Below are positions 52,556 through 62,463 of a DNA stretch of 64,000 nt, in pieces. How positions within the stretch are numbered: the stretch's first letter is position 1; every line of letters starts with the position of its first letter. The translations under genes and the position numbers were made by a program. The notes under the pieces were generated by a model. The model did not search any database. It had not been told where the DNA came from and saw only the letters and a program-made list of their open reading frames with translations. This stretch comes from Novosphingobium sp. SG707 (lineage in GTDB: Bacteria > Pseudomonadota > Alphaproteobacteria > Sphingomonadales > Sphingomonadaceae), in contig NZ_JAAZQL010000001.1 in assembly GCF_012275515.1 (NCBI RefSeq), positions 913,006-977,005 on the forward strand. Direction: 5' to 3'.

Positions 52556-52917
52556 TCGTCGCCGGTTTCGGTTTTCGCAGCCGCGCCACGCTGGCTTCCG
52601 TGCGCGCGGCATTGACGGCGGCGCAGGACGGGCTGCCCCCCGTCACCCATCTGGCCACAGCGGCGGACAAGGCCCCTGCCCTGACCCCGCTGGCCGAGGC
52701 CTTGGGCCTGCCTCTGGTCGCCTTGGACGCCGAGGCGATCCGGGCGGCCCCCACGCGGACCGCTTCCGCCGCATCACGCCGGGCGCGGGGCACGGGCAGC
52801 CTCGCCGAGGCCGCCGCCATGGCCGCCATCGGCCCCGGCGCGCGCCTGATCCGCCCGCGCTGCATTTCGCCCGACCGTTTGGCCACCTGCGCCATTGCCC
52901 AAGGAACCCCAGAATGA
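52552..52917 (+). CDS. cobE: Cobalamin biosynthesis protein CobE
   Basis: This 121-residue protein matches CobE and the C-terminal part of Cbi[18 protein letters not shown] at the N-terminus, and [18 protein letters not shown] near the C-terminus. Its role in the aerobic route is not well defined. I chose the GTG at 52552 because it overlaps the cobL TGA and begins the conserved VAGFG strand; ATG 52537 would add five residues. Confidence 0.85.
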   Translation: MIVAGFGFRSRATLASVRAALTAAQDGLPPVTHLATAADKAPALTPLAEALGLPLVALDAEAIRAAPTRTASAASRRARGTGSLAEAAAMAAIGPGARLIRPRCISPDRLATCAIAQGTPE

Positions 52918-53699
52918 CCGTGCATTTCATCGGCGCCGGACCCGGCGCGCCTCACCTTCTCACGCTGCGCGGGCGCGATCTGATCGCGGCCAGTCCGGTC
53001 TGTCTCTATGCCGGTTCGCTGGTGCCTGCGGCATTGCTCGACCATTGCCCGCCCGGCGCGCGCATCGTCAACACCGCGCCGCTCTCGCTGGACGCGATCA
53101 TTGCCGAAATCGCCAAGGCCCACGCGGCGGGCCATGATGTGGCGCGGCTGCATTCGGGCGATCTGTCGGTCTGGTCGGCGATGGGCGAACAATTGCGGCG
53201 GCTGCGCGCGCTGGACATCCCGGTGTCGATCACACCAGGCGTGCCCGCCTTTGCCGCCGCCGCCGCCGCGCTGGAGGCCGAACTGACGCTGCCCGAACTG
53301 GGCCAGTCGCTGGTGCTGACCCGCACGCCGGGGCGCGCCAGCACGATGCCGCCTGCCGAGAGCCTGACCAATTTTGCCGTGACGGGGGCCACGCTGGCCA
53401 TTCACCTTTCGATCCATAATCTGGCGCAGGTGGTGCGTGATCTGGCCCCGGCCTATGGCGCGGATTGCCCGGTGGCGGTGGTCTGGCGCGCCAGTTGGCC
53501 CGATCAGCGGATCATCCGCGCCACGCTCTCCACGCTCGAGCAGGCGGTGGCCGGGACGATGGAACGCACCGCGATCATCCTTGTCGGGCGGGTTCTGGAT
53601 GCACAGGGCTTTGCCGAAAGCAGCCTCTATGCCCCCGATTACGACCGCCGTTTCCGCCCGCTGGGGGCCAGCTCGCGCTTTGAAGGCGTAACCGAATGA
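52914..53699 (+). CDS. cobM: Precorrin-4 C11-methyltransferase CobM
   Basis: CobM methylates C-11 of precorrin-4. The 261-residue protein has [72 protein letters not shown] and [12 protein letters not shown], a full set of CobM/CbiF landmarks. It overlaps cobE and cobB by ATGA. (The fourth landmark in short: [12 protein letters not shown].). Confidence 0.95.
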   Translation: MTVHFIGAGPGAPHLLTLRGRDLIAASPVCLYAGSLVPAALLDHCPPGARIVNTAPLSLDAIIAEIAKAHAAGHDVARLHSGDLSVWSAMGEQLRRLRALDIPVSITPGVPAFAAAAAALEAELTLPELGQSLVLTRTPGRASTMPPAESLTNFAVTGATLAIHLSIHNLAQVVRDLAPAYGADCPVAVVWRASWPDQRIIRATLSTLEQAVAGTMERTAIILVGRVLDAQGFAESSLYAPDYDRRFRPLGASSRFEGVTE

Positions 53700-55000
53700 C
53701 ACCGGGCTTGCTGATCGCGGCCCCGGCGTCGGGCACGGGCAAGACGACAGTGATGCTGGGCCTGCTGCGCGCGCTGGCGCAGGATGGGCTGGCGGTTCAG
53801 CCCTTCAAGAGCGGGCCGGATTATATCGACCCGGCCTTTCACCGCGCGGCCTGCGGGCGCCCCTCGTTCAATCTGGACAGTTGGGCGATGGAGCCGGACC
53901 TGATCGACGCGATCTCTGCGCAGGCGGCGGGGGCCGACCTGATCCTTGCCGAAGGGTCGATGGGCCTGTTCGATGGGGTGGCGCGGGTGGGCGCGTTCGG
54001 AAACGGCGCCAGCGCCGATCTGGCGCGGCGGCTGGGTTGGCCGGTGGTGCTGGTGCTGGATGCCTCGGGGCAGGCGCAATCGGCGGCGGCCACGGCGCTT
54101 GGGTTTCGGGCCTATGATCCGGCGCTGCCTTTTGCGGGCGTCATCCTCAACCGCGTGGCCAGCGCGCGCCATGAGAGCCTGATCCGCAAGGGGATGGAGG
54201 CGATGGGTATTGCGGTGCTGGGTGCGCTGCCCCGGCGCGGCGATCTGGTGCTGCCCGAACGCCACCTTGGGCTGGTGCAGGCGATGGAGCATCCCGATCT
54301 TGAGCGCGCGGTGACCGATTATGCGGCATTCATTCGCCGGCATGTCGATCTGGCCGCGATCCGCGCCAGCGCGCGCGGGGCGGCGATCCATGGCACAGGT
54401 CGCCTGCCCGATCCTCCGGCGCAGACCATTGCCATGGCCAGCGATGCGGCTTTCTCCTTCATCTATCCTCATCTGCTTGAGGGCTGGCGGCAGGCCGGGG
54501 CGCTTGTGCTGCCTTTCTCGCCGCTGGCCGATGAGGCGCCGTTGCCGGAGGCCGATCTGGTGTGGTTGCCGGGGGGCTATCCCGAACTGCACGCCGGGGC
54601 GATTGCGGGGGCGGGCACATTCCTTTCCGGCCTTGCGCGTCACGCGCAAACCCGCCCCGTGCATGGCGAATGCGGGGGCTATATGGTTCTGGGGCAAAGC
54701 CTGATCGACAAGAACGGGCATAGCCATCGCATGGCGGGCCTGCTGGGCCTGGAAACCAGCTATGCGCGGCGCAAAATGCATCTGGGCTATCGCCATGCCG
54801 AATTGCTGGCGCCGGTTGCGGGCATGGCGGGCGGCACTTGCCTGCGCGGGCATGAATTCCATTATTCCACCATCATCGCGCTGAATGACGAACCCTTGGC
54901 GCGCGTTGCCGATGCCAATGGCGATGAAGTGGCCGAAACCGGGTCGCGGCGAGGCATGGTCAGCGGCAGCTTCTTTCATATGATTGCGCAGGTGTCATGA
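53696..55000 (+). CDS. cobB: Cobyrinic acid a,c-diamide synthase CobB
   Basis: CobB amidates the a and c side chains using glutamine and ATP; the name refers to hydrogenobyrinate in aerobes. The 434-residue protein has an N-terminal P-loop ASGTGKTTV, then [10 protein letters not shown] and SMGLFDG, and a C-terminal glutamine amidotransferase domain with Cys326 in [11 protein letters not shown] and a distal FHYS block. It overlaps cobM and cobF by ATGA. Confidence 0.95.
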   Translation: MTPGLLIAAPASGTGKTTVMLGLLRALAQDGLAVQPFKSGPDYIDPAFHRAACGRPSFNLDSWAMEPDLIDAISAQAAGADLILAEGSMGLFDGVARVGAFGNGASADLARRLGWPVVLVLDASGQAQSAAATALGFRAYDPALPFAGVILNRVASARHESLIRKGMEAMGIAVLGALPRRGDLVLPERHLGLVQAMEHPDLERAVTDYAAFIRRHVDLAAIRASARGAAIHGTGRLPDPPAQTIAMASDAAFSFIYPHLLEGWRQAGALVLPFSPLADEAPLPEADLVWLPGGYPELHAGAIAGAGTFLSGLARHAQTRPVHGECGGYMVLGQSLIDKNGHSHRMAGLLGLETSYARRKMHLGYRHAELLAPVAGMAGGTCLRGHEFHYSTIIALNDEPLARVADANGDEVAETGSRRGMVSGSFFHMIAQVS

Positions 55001-55746
55001 TCGAGCTTACCCTGATCGGCATCGGCACCGGTAATCCGGACCATATCACCATGCAGGCCGCCCGCGCGATGAATGCGGCCGACCTGATCCTGATCCCGCG
55101 CAAGGGGGAGGCCAAATCCGATCTGGTCGATCTGCGCCGCGATATCTGTGCGCAGGTTGTGAATGCTCCGGTGCGGATCGTCGAATTCGACATGCCCGTG
55201 CGCGATGCGGGGGGCGATTATGCGCGGGGCGTGCATGAATGGCATGACGCCATCGCGGCGGTCTGGCGCGAGCAAATCGCGCTTCATCTGTCCGAAGGCG
55301 GCGGGCTGGCGCTGCTCGTCTGGGGCGATCCCTCGCTTTATGACAGCACCCTGCGCATTGCCGAGAGGCTGACGGGCGTGACGGTGCGGGTTGTGGCCGG
55401 GATCACCAGCATTCAGGCGCTGACGGCGGCCCATGCGATCCCGCTCAACCCTCTGGCCGGATCGGTGACGATCACGACCGGGCGGCTGCTGCGCGCGCAT
55501 GGTTGGCCGGAGGGGGCCGATACGGTGGTGGTCATGCTGGATGGCGGCTGCGCGTTTGAGACGCTGGACCCGGCCGGGATTGCGATCTGGTGGGGGGCCT
55601 ATCTCGGCATGGAGCATCAGGCGCTGGAAGCCGGGCTGCTGGTCCATGCCGCGCCCGTCATTGCCGCCCGCCGCGCCGAACTGCGCGCCCGCCATGGCTG
55701 GATCATGGATGTTTACCTGATGCGAAAGGAGCAAAATGATGGATGA
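54997..55746 (+). CDS. cobF: Precorrin-6A synthase (deacetylating) CobF
   Basis: CobF methylates C-1 and removes the acetyl group in the aerobic pathway only. The 249-residue protein begins LIGIGTGNPDHITMQAARA and has LILIPRKGEAKSDLVDLR, LLVWGDPSLYDSTL and VVAGITSIQALTAAH, as in the family. Its presence with CobG confirms the aerobic route. It overlaps cobO by 11 bases. Confidence 0.95.
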   Translation: MIELTLIGIGTGNPDHITMQAARAMNAADLILIPRKGEAKSDLVDLRRDICAQVVNAPVRIVEFDMPVRDAGGDYARGVHEWHDAIAAVWREQIALHLSEGGGLALLVWGDPSLYDSTLRIAERLTGVTVRVVAGITSIQALTAAHAIPLNPLAGSVTITTGRLLRAHGWPEGADTVVVMLDGGCAFETLDPAGIAIWWGAYLGMEHQALEAGLLVHAAPVIAARRAELRARHGWIMDVYLMRKEQNDG

Positions 55747-56344
55747 AGCCGACGAGGCCCGCCATGCCGACAAAATGCGCAAAAAACAGGCCGCGCGCGA
55801 AACCATCATGGCCACCAAGACCCGCGAAAAGGGCCTGCTGATCGTCCACACCGGCAAGGGCAAGGGCAAGACCAGCGCCGCTCTGGGCATGGTCGTGCGC
55901 GCGATCGGTCATGGGATGAAGGTGGGCGTGGTCCAGTTCGTCAAGGGCGCCATGACCACGGGCGAGAAGGCGGTGTTTGACGCCTTTCCCGACAATGTGG
56001 AATTCAAACCTATGGGCGAAGGCTTTACATGGAACACACAGGACCGCAGCCGCGACATCGCCACCACCCGCACCGCATGGGACGAGGTCAAGCGCATGAT
56101 CGCGGACCCGGCCTATGACATGGTGCTGGCCGATGAACTCAACATCGTGCTGCGCTATGACTACCTGCCGCTGGACGAGGTGCTGGAGGTGCTGGCCGCC
56201 AAGCCGGAGATGCAGCATGTGATCGTCACGGGGCGCAACGCTCCCGACGCGCTGATCGAGGCGGCCGATCTGGTCACCGACATGACCATGGTCAAACATC
56301 CGTTCCGATCAGGGGTGAAGGCGCAGGCGGGTATCGAGTTCTGA
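55736..56344 (+). CDS. cobO: Cob(I)yrinic acid a,c-diamide adenosyltransferase
   Basis: This BtuR/CobO-type adenosyltransferase transfers adenosyl from ATP to the reduced cobalt. The 202-residue protein has the P-loop HTGKGKGKTSAALG (about 38-51), VVQFVKGAMTTGE and VLADELNIVLRYDYL. AAGGAG precedes two tandem ATGs (55736 and 55739). It ends the cob operon. CobQ, CobC, CobD and the lower-ligand genes must be elsewhere. Confidence 0.94.
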   Translation: MMDEADEARHADKMRKKQAARETIMATKTREKGLLIVHTGKGKGKTSAALGMVVRAIGHGMKVGVVQFVKGAMTTGEKAVFDAFPDNVEFKPMGEGFTWNTQDRSRDIATTRTAWDEVKRMIADPAYDMVLADELNIVLRYDYLPLDEVLEVLAAKPEMQHVIVTGRNAPDALIEAADLVTDMTMVKHPFRSGVKAQAGIEF

Positions 56345-56377
56345 ACGCCTCGCGCGGGGCATTGCACAGCCCGCGTT

Positions 56378-56393
56378 TGATGATTATCATTCA
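56378..56393. promoter_or_regulatory. Fur-like palindrome before RND operon
   Basis: ATGAT T ATCAT (56380-56390) within TGATGATTATCATTCA resembles the centre of the Fur box (ATGATAATCAT). It lies 145 bases before the RND pump gene in a 190-base gap after cobO. Control by Fur or a relative is possible but the outer bases match poorly. Confidence 0.35.
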
Positions 56394-56534
56394 TGACATT
56401 ATGCCAACTTTAGCACGTAGCGAAGAAAAGCATGATGCCCTAGGTTCATAACAGGACTTGATGGGAGCCTGCGCCGCCGCCATGGCGCGGGCCTTGGCCC
56501 TATGCGCCCCTTGCGGCCAGTTGGAGACTTTTGG

Positions 56535-59500
56535 ATGAATGCGATCGTTCGCCTGGCCCTGGCGCGCCCCTACACTTTTGTCGTCATGGCCATGCTTATC
56601 ACGATTGCAGGTGTTCTGGCCGGTCTGCGCACGCCAACCGACATTTTCCCCAATATCCGCATTCCCGTGATCGCGGTGGCCTGGACCTATAACGGCCTCT
56701 CGCCCGAGGATATGTCGGGCCGCATCAACCTGCCGTTTCAGCGCGCGCTGACCACAACTGTAAACGATATCGAGCATATCGAGGGCCAGTCGCTGACCGG
56801 GATCGGCATCACCAAGATCTATTTCCAGCCCGGCGTCGATATCCGCACCGCCAATGCGCAGGTGACGGCCATCTCGCAGACGATCCTTCGCCAGATGCCG
56901 CCCGGCGTCAATCCGCCGCTGATCCTGAACTATAACGCCTCGACCGTGCCCATCGTCCAGATCGCGCTGGCCGGGCATGGGCTCAACGAGCAACAGCTTT
57001 ACGACTTCGGCTTCAACTCGATCCGGTCGCGGCTGATCACCGTTCCGGGCGCGGCCATCCCCTTCCCCTTTGGCGGCAAGGTGCGCCAGATCCAGGTCGA
57101 TCTTGACCCACGCGCCATGCAGTCGCGCGGCATCACTGCGCAGGACGTGGGCGCGGCGCTGGCCAGCCAGACGCAGATCACGCCCGCAGGCTTCGTCAAG
57201 ATGGGCGAGTTTCAGTATAATTTCCGGCTGAACAACGCGCCTTCCTCGATCGAACAGCTCAACGATCTGCCCATCCGCACGATCAATGGCGCGGTGATCC
57301 GCATGCGCGATGTGGCCCATGTGCGCGACGGTTCGGCGCCCCAGCAGAACGTGGTCCATGTCAACGGCCAGCGTTCGGCCCTGCTAACCGTGCTGAAATC
57401 GGGCGCGACTTCGACCATTTCGGTGGTCGAGGGCATCAAGGCCATGCTGCCTCAGGTGATGACCGGCCTGCCCCCCGCACTCACGGCCACGCCGGTCAAC
57501 GACCAGTCGATCTTTGTGAAGGCCGCCGTGACGGGCGTGATGCACGAGGGCCTGATCGCGGCCGTGCTGACCAGCCTGATGATCCTGCTGTTTCTTGGTT
57601 CATGGCGCTCGACGCTGATCGTGGCCACCTCGATTCCGCTTTCGGTGCTGGGCGCGCTGGCCGCGCTCTCTATGTTTGACCAGACGCTCAATGTGATGAC
57701 GCTGGGCGGGCTGGCGCTGGCGGTGGGCATTCTGGTCGATATGGCCACGGTGACCATCGAAAATATCGAATCCCATCTCGAAATGGGCAAGAGCGTGCGC
57801 GGCGCCATTCTGGACGGTTCGCGCCAGATCATCATGCCTGCGTTCCTGTCGCTGGTCTGCATCTGCATCGTGTTCGTGCCGATGTTCTATCTGCCGGGCG
57901 TGTCGGGCTATCTGTTTGTGCCGATGGCGCTTTCGGTCATCTTTGCGATGATCATGTCCTATATTCTCTCCTTCACGCTGGTGCCGACCATGGCCATGTC
58001 GCTGCTGCGCCAGCATGATCAGGATGACCATGCGCCCAAGACTCCGCCGCGCCTGCTGGCGCCGCTGGTCGCGCTTCAGGCCGGGTTTGAGCGCCGCTTT
58101 GCCGCCTTCCGCGACCGCTATGGCCGGGCGCTGACCGCCATTCTCGACCATCGCCGGATGTTTGCCACGGGTTTTCTGTGTTTTGCCGTGGCCAGCCTTT
58201 TGCTGATCCCCTTCCTTGGCCGCAATTTCTTCCCCTTGGTCGACGGCGGCTCGATCACGCTGCATGTCCGCGGGCCGTCCGGCATGCGGATCGAGGAAAC
58301 CTCGGCCCTGTTCCAGCAGGTTGCCAAGGCGATCCGTCAGGAAATCCCGGCCGACGAACTGGAGGCCATCGCGGACAATATCGGCCTGCCAACCAGCTCG
58401 ATCAACACCGTCTATAATGCCACCGGCACAATCGGGCCGCAGGATGGCGATATCATCGTCAATCTGAAGCCGGGGCATCGACCGACGCAAGACTATATCC
58501 GCGCCTTGCGCGCCAAGCTGCCTCGCCTGTTCCCTCAGGCCAGCTTTGCGTTTCTGCCTTCCGACATCACCAGCCAAATCCTCAATTTCGGCGCGCCCGC
58601 CCCGCTCGACATTCAGGTCTCCGGCCGCAAACCGGCCGAAGTACGCGCCTATGCCGAACGCATCCTACGTGCGATCCACGGGATCGACGGGCTGGTCGAT
58701 GCGCGCATTCAGCAGCCCGCCTCCTATCCCGAATTGCGCTTTGATGTGGACCGCACCCGGATCAACCAGCTTGGCATGACCGAGGCCGATATCACTTCCA
58801 GCGTGGCCACCTCGATCGCCGGTTCGTCTCAGGCGGCACCGGTGTTCTGGCTGAACCCGGAAAACCGCGTGACCTATCCGGTGGCGATCCAGATGCCCGA
58901 ATATCGCGTCAATTCGCTTCAGGATATCGCGGGCCTGCCGATCCGGACGCGCACGAGCACCCCGCAGGTGCTGGGCGCGCTGGGCACGATCAGCCGGGGG
59001 ACCACCACGGCGGTCGAGAGCCAGTATGACATCCTGCCGCTGATTAACGTCTATGCCGGGGCCGACGGGCGCGATCTGGGCGCGGTGGCGGGCGATGTGC
59101 AAAAGGCGCTGGCGGGTCTGGAAAAGGACAAGCCCAAGACTGTCACCGTCACCCTGCGCGGCCAGTATCAGTCGATGAACACCGCTTTTACCGGCATGGG
59201 CTTTGGCCTGTTGGCGGCGGTGGTGCTGATCTATCTGCTCATCGTCATCAATTTCCAGAGCTGGGTTGATCCTTTCATCATCGTCTCGGCGTTGCCCGCC
59301 GCATTGGCGGGGATCTGCTGGATGCTGTTTGCCAGCGCCACGCCGCTTTCGGTGCCTGCGTTAACAGGCGCGATCATGTGCATGGGCGTGGCCACGGCCA
59401 ATTCCATTCTGGTGGTCAGCTTTGCCCGAGAGCGGCTGGAGGAGCATGGCGATGCGATCCGGGCCGCGATGGAGGCGGGCGTGTCGCGCCTGCGCCCGGT

Positions 59501-59720
59501 GCTGATGACGGCGCTGGCTATGATCATCGGCATGGCGCCCATGGCGCTGGGCCTTGGCGAAGGCGGCGAACAGAATGCGCCGCTGGGCCGCGCGGTGGTG
59601 GGCGGGCTGGCCTTTGCCACCTGCGCCTCGCTGCTTTTTGTCCCCACTCTGTTTGCCATCATCCACGGAGCGCGCGCGCATCGCCGCGATGCTTCGAAGG
59701 GAGTGCCTGCTCATGTCTGA
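56535..59720 (+). CDS. RND efflux pump permease
   Basis: The 1061-residue protein has the 12-helix RND layout with two periplasmic loops. N-terminal RTPTDIFPNIRIPVIAVAW resembles the class linked to NodT-type channels. In TM4 it reads GILVDMATVTIENIE: the usual Asp-Asp pair of proton relay is Asp402-Met403, so one Asp is replaced. The substrate is unknown. GGA lies close to the ATG at 56535. It starts a pump, adaptor and channel operon; its end overlaps the adaptor start by eight bases. Confidence 0.9.
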   Translation: MNAIVRLALARPYTFVVMAMLITIAGVLAGLRTPTDIFPNIRIPVIAVAWTYNGLSPEDMSGRINLPFQRALTTTVNDIEHIEGQSLTGIGITKIYFQPGVDIRTANAQVTAISQTILRQMPPGVNPPLILNYNASTVPIVQIALAGHGLNEQQLYDFGFNSIRSRLITVPGAAIPFPFGGKVRQIQVDLDPRAMQSRGITAQDVGAALASQTQITPAGFVKMGEFQYNFRLNNAPSSIEQLNDLPIRTINGAVIRMRDVAHVRDGSAPQQNVVHVNGQRSALLTVLKSGATSTISVVEGIKAMLPQVMTGLPPALTATPVNDQSIFVKAAVTGVMHEGLIAAVLTSLMILLFLGSWRSTLIVATSIPLSVLGALAALSMFDQTLNVMTLGGLALAVGILVDMATVTIENIESHLEMGKSVRGAILDGSRQIIMPAFLSLVCICIVFVPMFYLPGVSGYLFVPMALSVIFAMIMSYILSFTLVPTMAMSLLRQHDQDDHAPKTPPRLLAPLVALQAGFERRFAAFRDRYGRALTAILDHRRMFATGFLCFAVASLLLIPFLGRNFFPLVDGGSITLHVRGPSGMRIEETSALFQQVAKAIRQEIPADELEAIADNIGLPTSSINTVYNATGTIGPQDGDIIVNLKPGHRPTQDYIRALRAKLPRLFPQASFAFLPSDITSQILNFGAPAPLDIQVSGRKPAEVRAYAERILRAIHGIDGLVDARIQQPASYPELRFDVDRTRINQLGMTEADITSSVATSIAGSSQAAPVFWLNPENRVTYPVAIQMPEYRVNSLQDIAGLPIRTRTSTPQVLGALGTISRGTTTAVESQYDILPLINVYAGADGRDLGAVAGDVQKALAGLEKDKPKTVTVTLRGQYQSMNTAFTGMGFGLLAAVVLIYLLIVINFQSWVDPFIIVSALPAALAGICWMLFASATPLSVPALTGAIMCMGVATANSILVVSFARERLEEHGDAIRAAMEAGVSRLRPVLMTALAMIIGMAPMALGLGEGGEQNAPLGRAVVGGLAFATCASLLFVPTLFAIIHGARAHRRDASKGVPAHV

Positions 59721-60876
59721 TTTCGCGTCCAGCTCCCCTTCCTTTCGCAAGCCCCTGCTTGCCGGGGCTGCCGTGTTTGCCCTGATCCTTGCGGCGGGCG
59801 CCGCCTATCGGATCCAGCAGCGTTCGGGCCTGCATGAGCAAGGCGAGGCCGCCGCGATCCCCTCGGTCGATGTGATCCATCCGGGCGGCGAGGCCAGCAA
59901 TACGCTGGTCCTGCCGGGGCGGTTGCAGGCATGGTTTCAGGCGCCGGTCTATGCTCGCACGAATGGCTATCTGCGCCGCTGGTATGTCGATATCGGACAG
60001 CCGGTGAAGGCAGGACAGGTTCTGGCCGAAATCGACACGCCCGATGTCGATCAACAGCTTTCGGCCGCCCGCGCCGCGCTGGCCACCGCCAATGCCCAGC
60101 GCAGTCTGGCCCAGACCACATCGAACCGCTGGGACCGGCTGGTCGCGCAAAATGCCGTGTCGCAGCAGGACGCCGATGAAAGGCGCGGCAATTTCGCCGC
60201 CCGTGAGGCGATGCGCAACGAGGCATCGGCCAATGTTCAGCGGTTGCAGACGGTTTCGGGGTTCAAGCGGATCGTGGCGCCCTTCGACGGCATCGTCACC
60301 AGCCGTTCAACCGACATCGGCGCGCTGATCGTGGCGGGCACATCGACCACGCAGCCCCTGTTCACCGTGTCTGACGTCACACGCCTGCGCATCTATGTCA
60401 GCGTGCCGCAGGCCTATGTCGCCCGGCTGCGCGAAAATACGACCGCGCAATTCACCGTGCCCGATCAGCCGGGCAAGACCTTCAGCGCGCAACTGGCCCG
60501 CTCGTCCGGTTCGGTCGACCCGGAATCGGGCGCGATGCTGGTGCAGCTTGTCTATGACAATCACGCGGGCCTGCTCAAACCGGGCGCCTATGCCCAGGTT
60601 ACCTTCGATTTCGGCAAAGGCCAGCCTACGGCGGCGGGCGCGGCGCGCATTCCGGTCAGCGCCCTGCTTTTCCGCCATGAAGGTTCGGCGGTCGCGCTGG
60701 TCGATGCGCAGGGGCGCGTGCGCATCAAACCTGTCTCCATCACCACCGATTTCGGCAATGAGCTGGAAGTGATCGGCCTGCAGCCGAACGATCAGGTGAT
60801 CGACAATCCCGCCGACGATATTCGCACCGGCGACAGGGTGAAGGCTACGCTCCAGCGGAACAATGCCCATGCGTAA
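59713..60876 (+). CDS. RND adaptor (HlyD/MFP family)
   Basis: This 387-residue periplasmic adaptor has a membrane anchor (residues about 13-31), a lipoyl half (VYARTNGYLRRWYVDIG, VKAGQVLAEIDTPDVDQQL), a coiled hairpin and beta-barrel domains (FKRIVAPFDGIVTSR, IPVSALLFRHEG). It partners the RND permease upstream and the outer-membrane factor downstream. It overlaps both genes, so all three should be made together. Confidence 0.9.
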   Translation: MSDFASSSPSFRKPLLAGAAVFALILAAGAAYRIQQRSGLHEQGEAAAIPSVDVIHPGGEASNTLVLPGRLQAWFQAPVYARTNGYLRRWYVDIGQPVKAGQVLAEIDTPDVDQQLSAARAALATANAQRSLAQTTSNRWDRLVAQNAVSQQDADERRGNFAAREAMRNEASANVQRLQTVSGFKRIVAPFDGIVTSRSTDIGALIVAGTSTTQPLFTVSDVTRLRIYVSVPQAYVARLRENTTAQFTVPDQPGKTFSAQLARSSGSVDPESGAMLVQLVYDNHAGLLKPGAYAQVTFDFGKGQPTAAGAARIPVSALLFRHEGSAVALVDAQGRVRIKPVSITTDFGNELEVIGLQPNDQVIDNPADDIRTGDRVKATLQRNNAHA

Positions 60877-62272
60877 GGGCCGGATTATGGCGGCAATGCT
60901 GCCGCTGCTGGCGTCCGGCTGCTCGATGGCTCCGTCCTATACAGCGCCTCCTGTTGCGCCTGCTCCGGCCGCGTTTAAGGAAACGGGCATGTGGACTCCG
61001 GCCACGCCCGCCGACGCCATGCCGCGCGGGGCATGGTGGCGCATCCTGCCCGACCCGGTGCTGGACGGGCTGGAGCAGCGGATCGAGAAGGACAACCCCC
61101 GTCTGGCCGTCGCGCTTGCCCGCTATGATCAGGCCCGCGCGCTGACCCGTCAGGCGCGCGCCGATCTGCTGCCCCGCGTGGACGCCACCGGCCGGGCCGT
61201 CCGCGCGCGTGCCATGTCCCCGGTAACTGGGGGGTATTACGAATATAATGATTATGCCGTGGGCGGATCGACGGCCTATGAGGTCGATCTGTGGGGCCAC
61301 ATCCGCAATCAGGTGTCGGCCACGCAGGCCGAGACACAGGCCAGCGCCGCCGATCTTGCCGGTGCGCGCCTGAGCCTGCAGGCCGAATTGGCCGATGATT
61401 ATATCCAGTTGCGCAAGCTCGATGCCCAGCTTGAACTGCTGAGCCAGACCAAGACCGCCTATGCCGCGGCGGTCGATCTGACCACCAAGCGCTTTGCGGG
61501 CGGCGCGGCCAATGAGGCCGATGTGACGCGCGCGCGCACCCAGTTCAAATCGGTGCAATCCGAAATGGCGCAGCGCAAGGCCGATCGCGCGCTGCTCGAA
61601 CATGCCATCGCCACGCTGGTGGGCGAACAGGCCTCGGGCTTTGCGATTGCGCCTGTGGCCGTCATGCTGACCCCGCCGCAGGTCCCCGTTTCCGCGCCTG
61701 CGATGCTGTTGCAGCGCCGCCCGGATGTGGCCGCGGCCGAAAGACGGGTGGCTGCGGCCAATGCGAGAATCGGCGTGGCAAGGGCGGCGTTCTTTCCGCA
61801 GATCACGTTGGGCGCATCGGGCGGGTTTGAAACAACGGCGGCCTCGCTGCTCACCGCCGGCAGCAGCGTCTGGGCGCTGGGGCCCGCGCTGGCGGCCATG
61901 CCGATCTTTGACGGCGGGCGCCGCCGGGCGGGCGTCGCCTATGCCCGCGCCCAATTTGCCGAGGCTTCGGCCAATTACCGACAGACCACGCTCAACGCCT
62001 TTCGTGAGGTTGAGGACCAGCTTGCTCTGGTCAACCGTCTGGCCGAAGCTTCGGCCCAGCAGAGCGAGGCTGTGGTGGCCGCCGCGCGCACCAATCAACT
62101 GGCCAATATCCAATATCGCGAAGGGGCCGTCGATTACCTTCAGGTCGTCACTGCGCAGGCCGCCGAATTGCAGGCCCGCGAGGATCAGCTCGCACTCGAA
62201 AGCCGCCGCCTGATTGCCAGCATCGGCCTGATCCGGGCGATGGGGGGTGATTGGAGCAACAGGGGATCATAA
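60863..62272 (+). CDS. NodT-family outer-membrane efflux lipoprotein
   Basis: The 469-residue channel has a lipoprotein signal (MLPLLASGCSMAPSY; lipobox LASGC) and two OEP repeats, with WWRILPDPVLDGLEQRIEK, YEVDLWGHIRNQV and LGPALAAMPIFDGGRRRAG. The type is OprM/NodT. A second ATG at 60869 is possible. It completes the tripartite pump. (First block in short: DPVLDGLEQRIEKDNPRL.). Confidence 0.9.
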   Translation: MPMRKGRIMAAMLPLLASGCSMAPSYTAPPVAPAPAAFKETGMWTPATPADAMPRGAWWRILPDPVLDGLEQRIEKDNPRLAVALARYDQARALTRQARADLLPRVDATGRAVRARAMSPVTGGYYEYNDYAVGGSTAYEVDLWGHIRNQVSATQAETQASAADLAGARLSLQAELADDYIQLRKLDAQLELLSQTKTAYAAAVDLTTKRFAGGAANEADVTRARTQFKSVQSEMAQRKADRALLEHAIATLVGEQASGFAIAPVAVMLTPPQVPVSAPAMLLQRRPDVAAAERRVAAANARIGVARAAFFPQITLGASGGFETTAASLLTAGSSVWALGPALAAMPIFDGGRRRAGVAYARAQFAEASANYRQTTLNAFREVEDQLALVNRLAEASAQQSEAVVAAARTNQLANIQYREGAVDYLQVVTAQAAELQAREDQLALESRRLIASIGLIRAMGGDWSNRGS

Positions 62273-62317
62273 ATACTGATGGCGCCGGTATGGCGCTCAG
62301 ACCTGAGAACCGCCGTG

Positions 62318-62462
62318 TCACCATCGCGGATAATCAGCGACATGATTTTTGCGAAGGAAACCCTCCGCCTCGGTCCATTCGACATCGGGCGACAGTAAGC
62401 CCGCCGTCCCATTCTGAATACCCTTCATAGGTCCTCCGGATCATTTCGCGATTGCCGGTCAT
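62318..62462 (-). pseudogene. Remnant of NTF2/SnoaL-like gene
   Basis: One frame from ATG 62462 reads MTGNREMIRRTYEGYSEWD, an NTF2-like N-terminus. A second frame from about 62430 reads AGLLSPDVEWTEAEGF, the next conserved block, then runs to a stop at 62318. The fold normally needs about 120 residues. So the gene is truncated and frame-shifted. Its start follows the stop of the MBL-fold gene by one base, as in an operon. Confidence 0.6.
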
Positions 62463-62463
62463 C

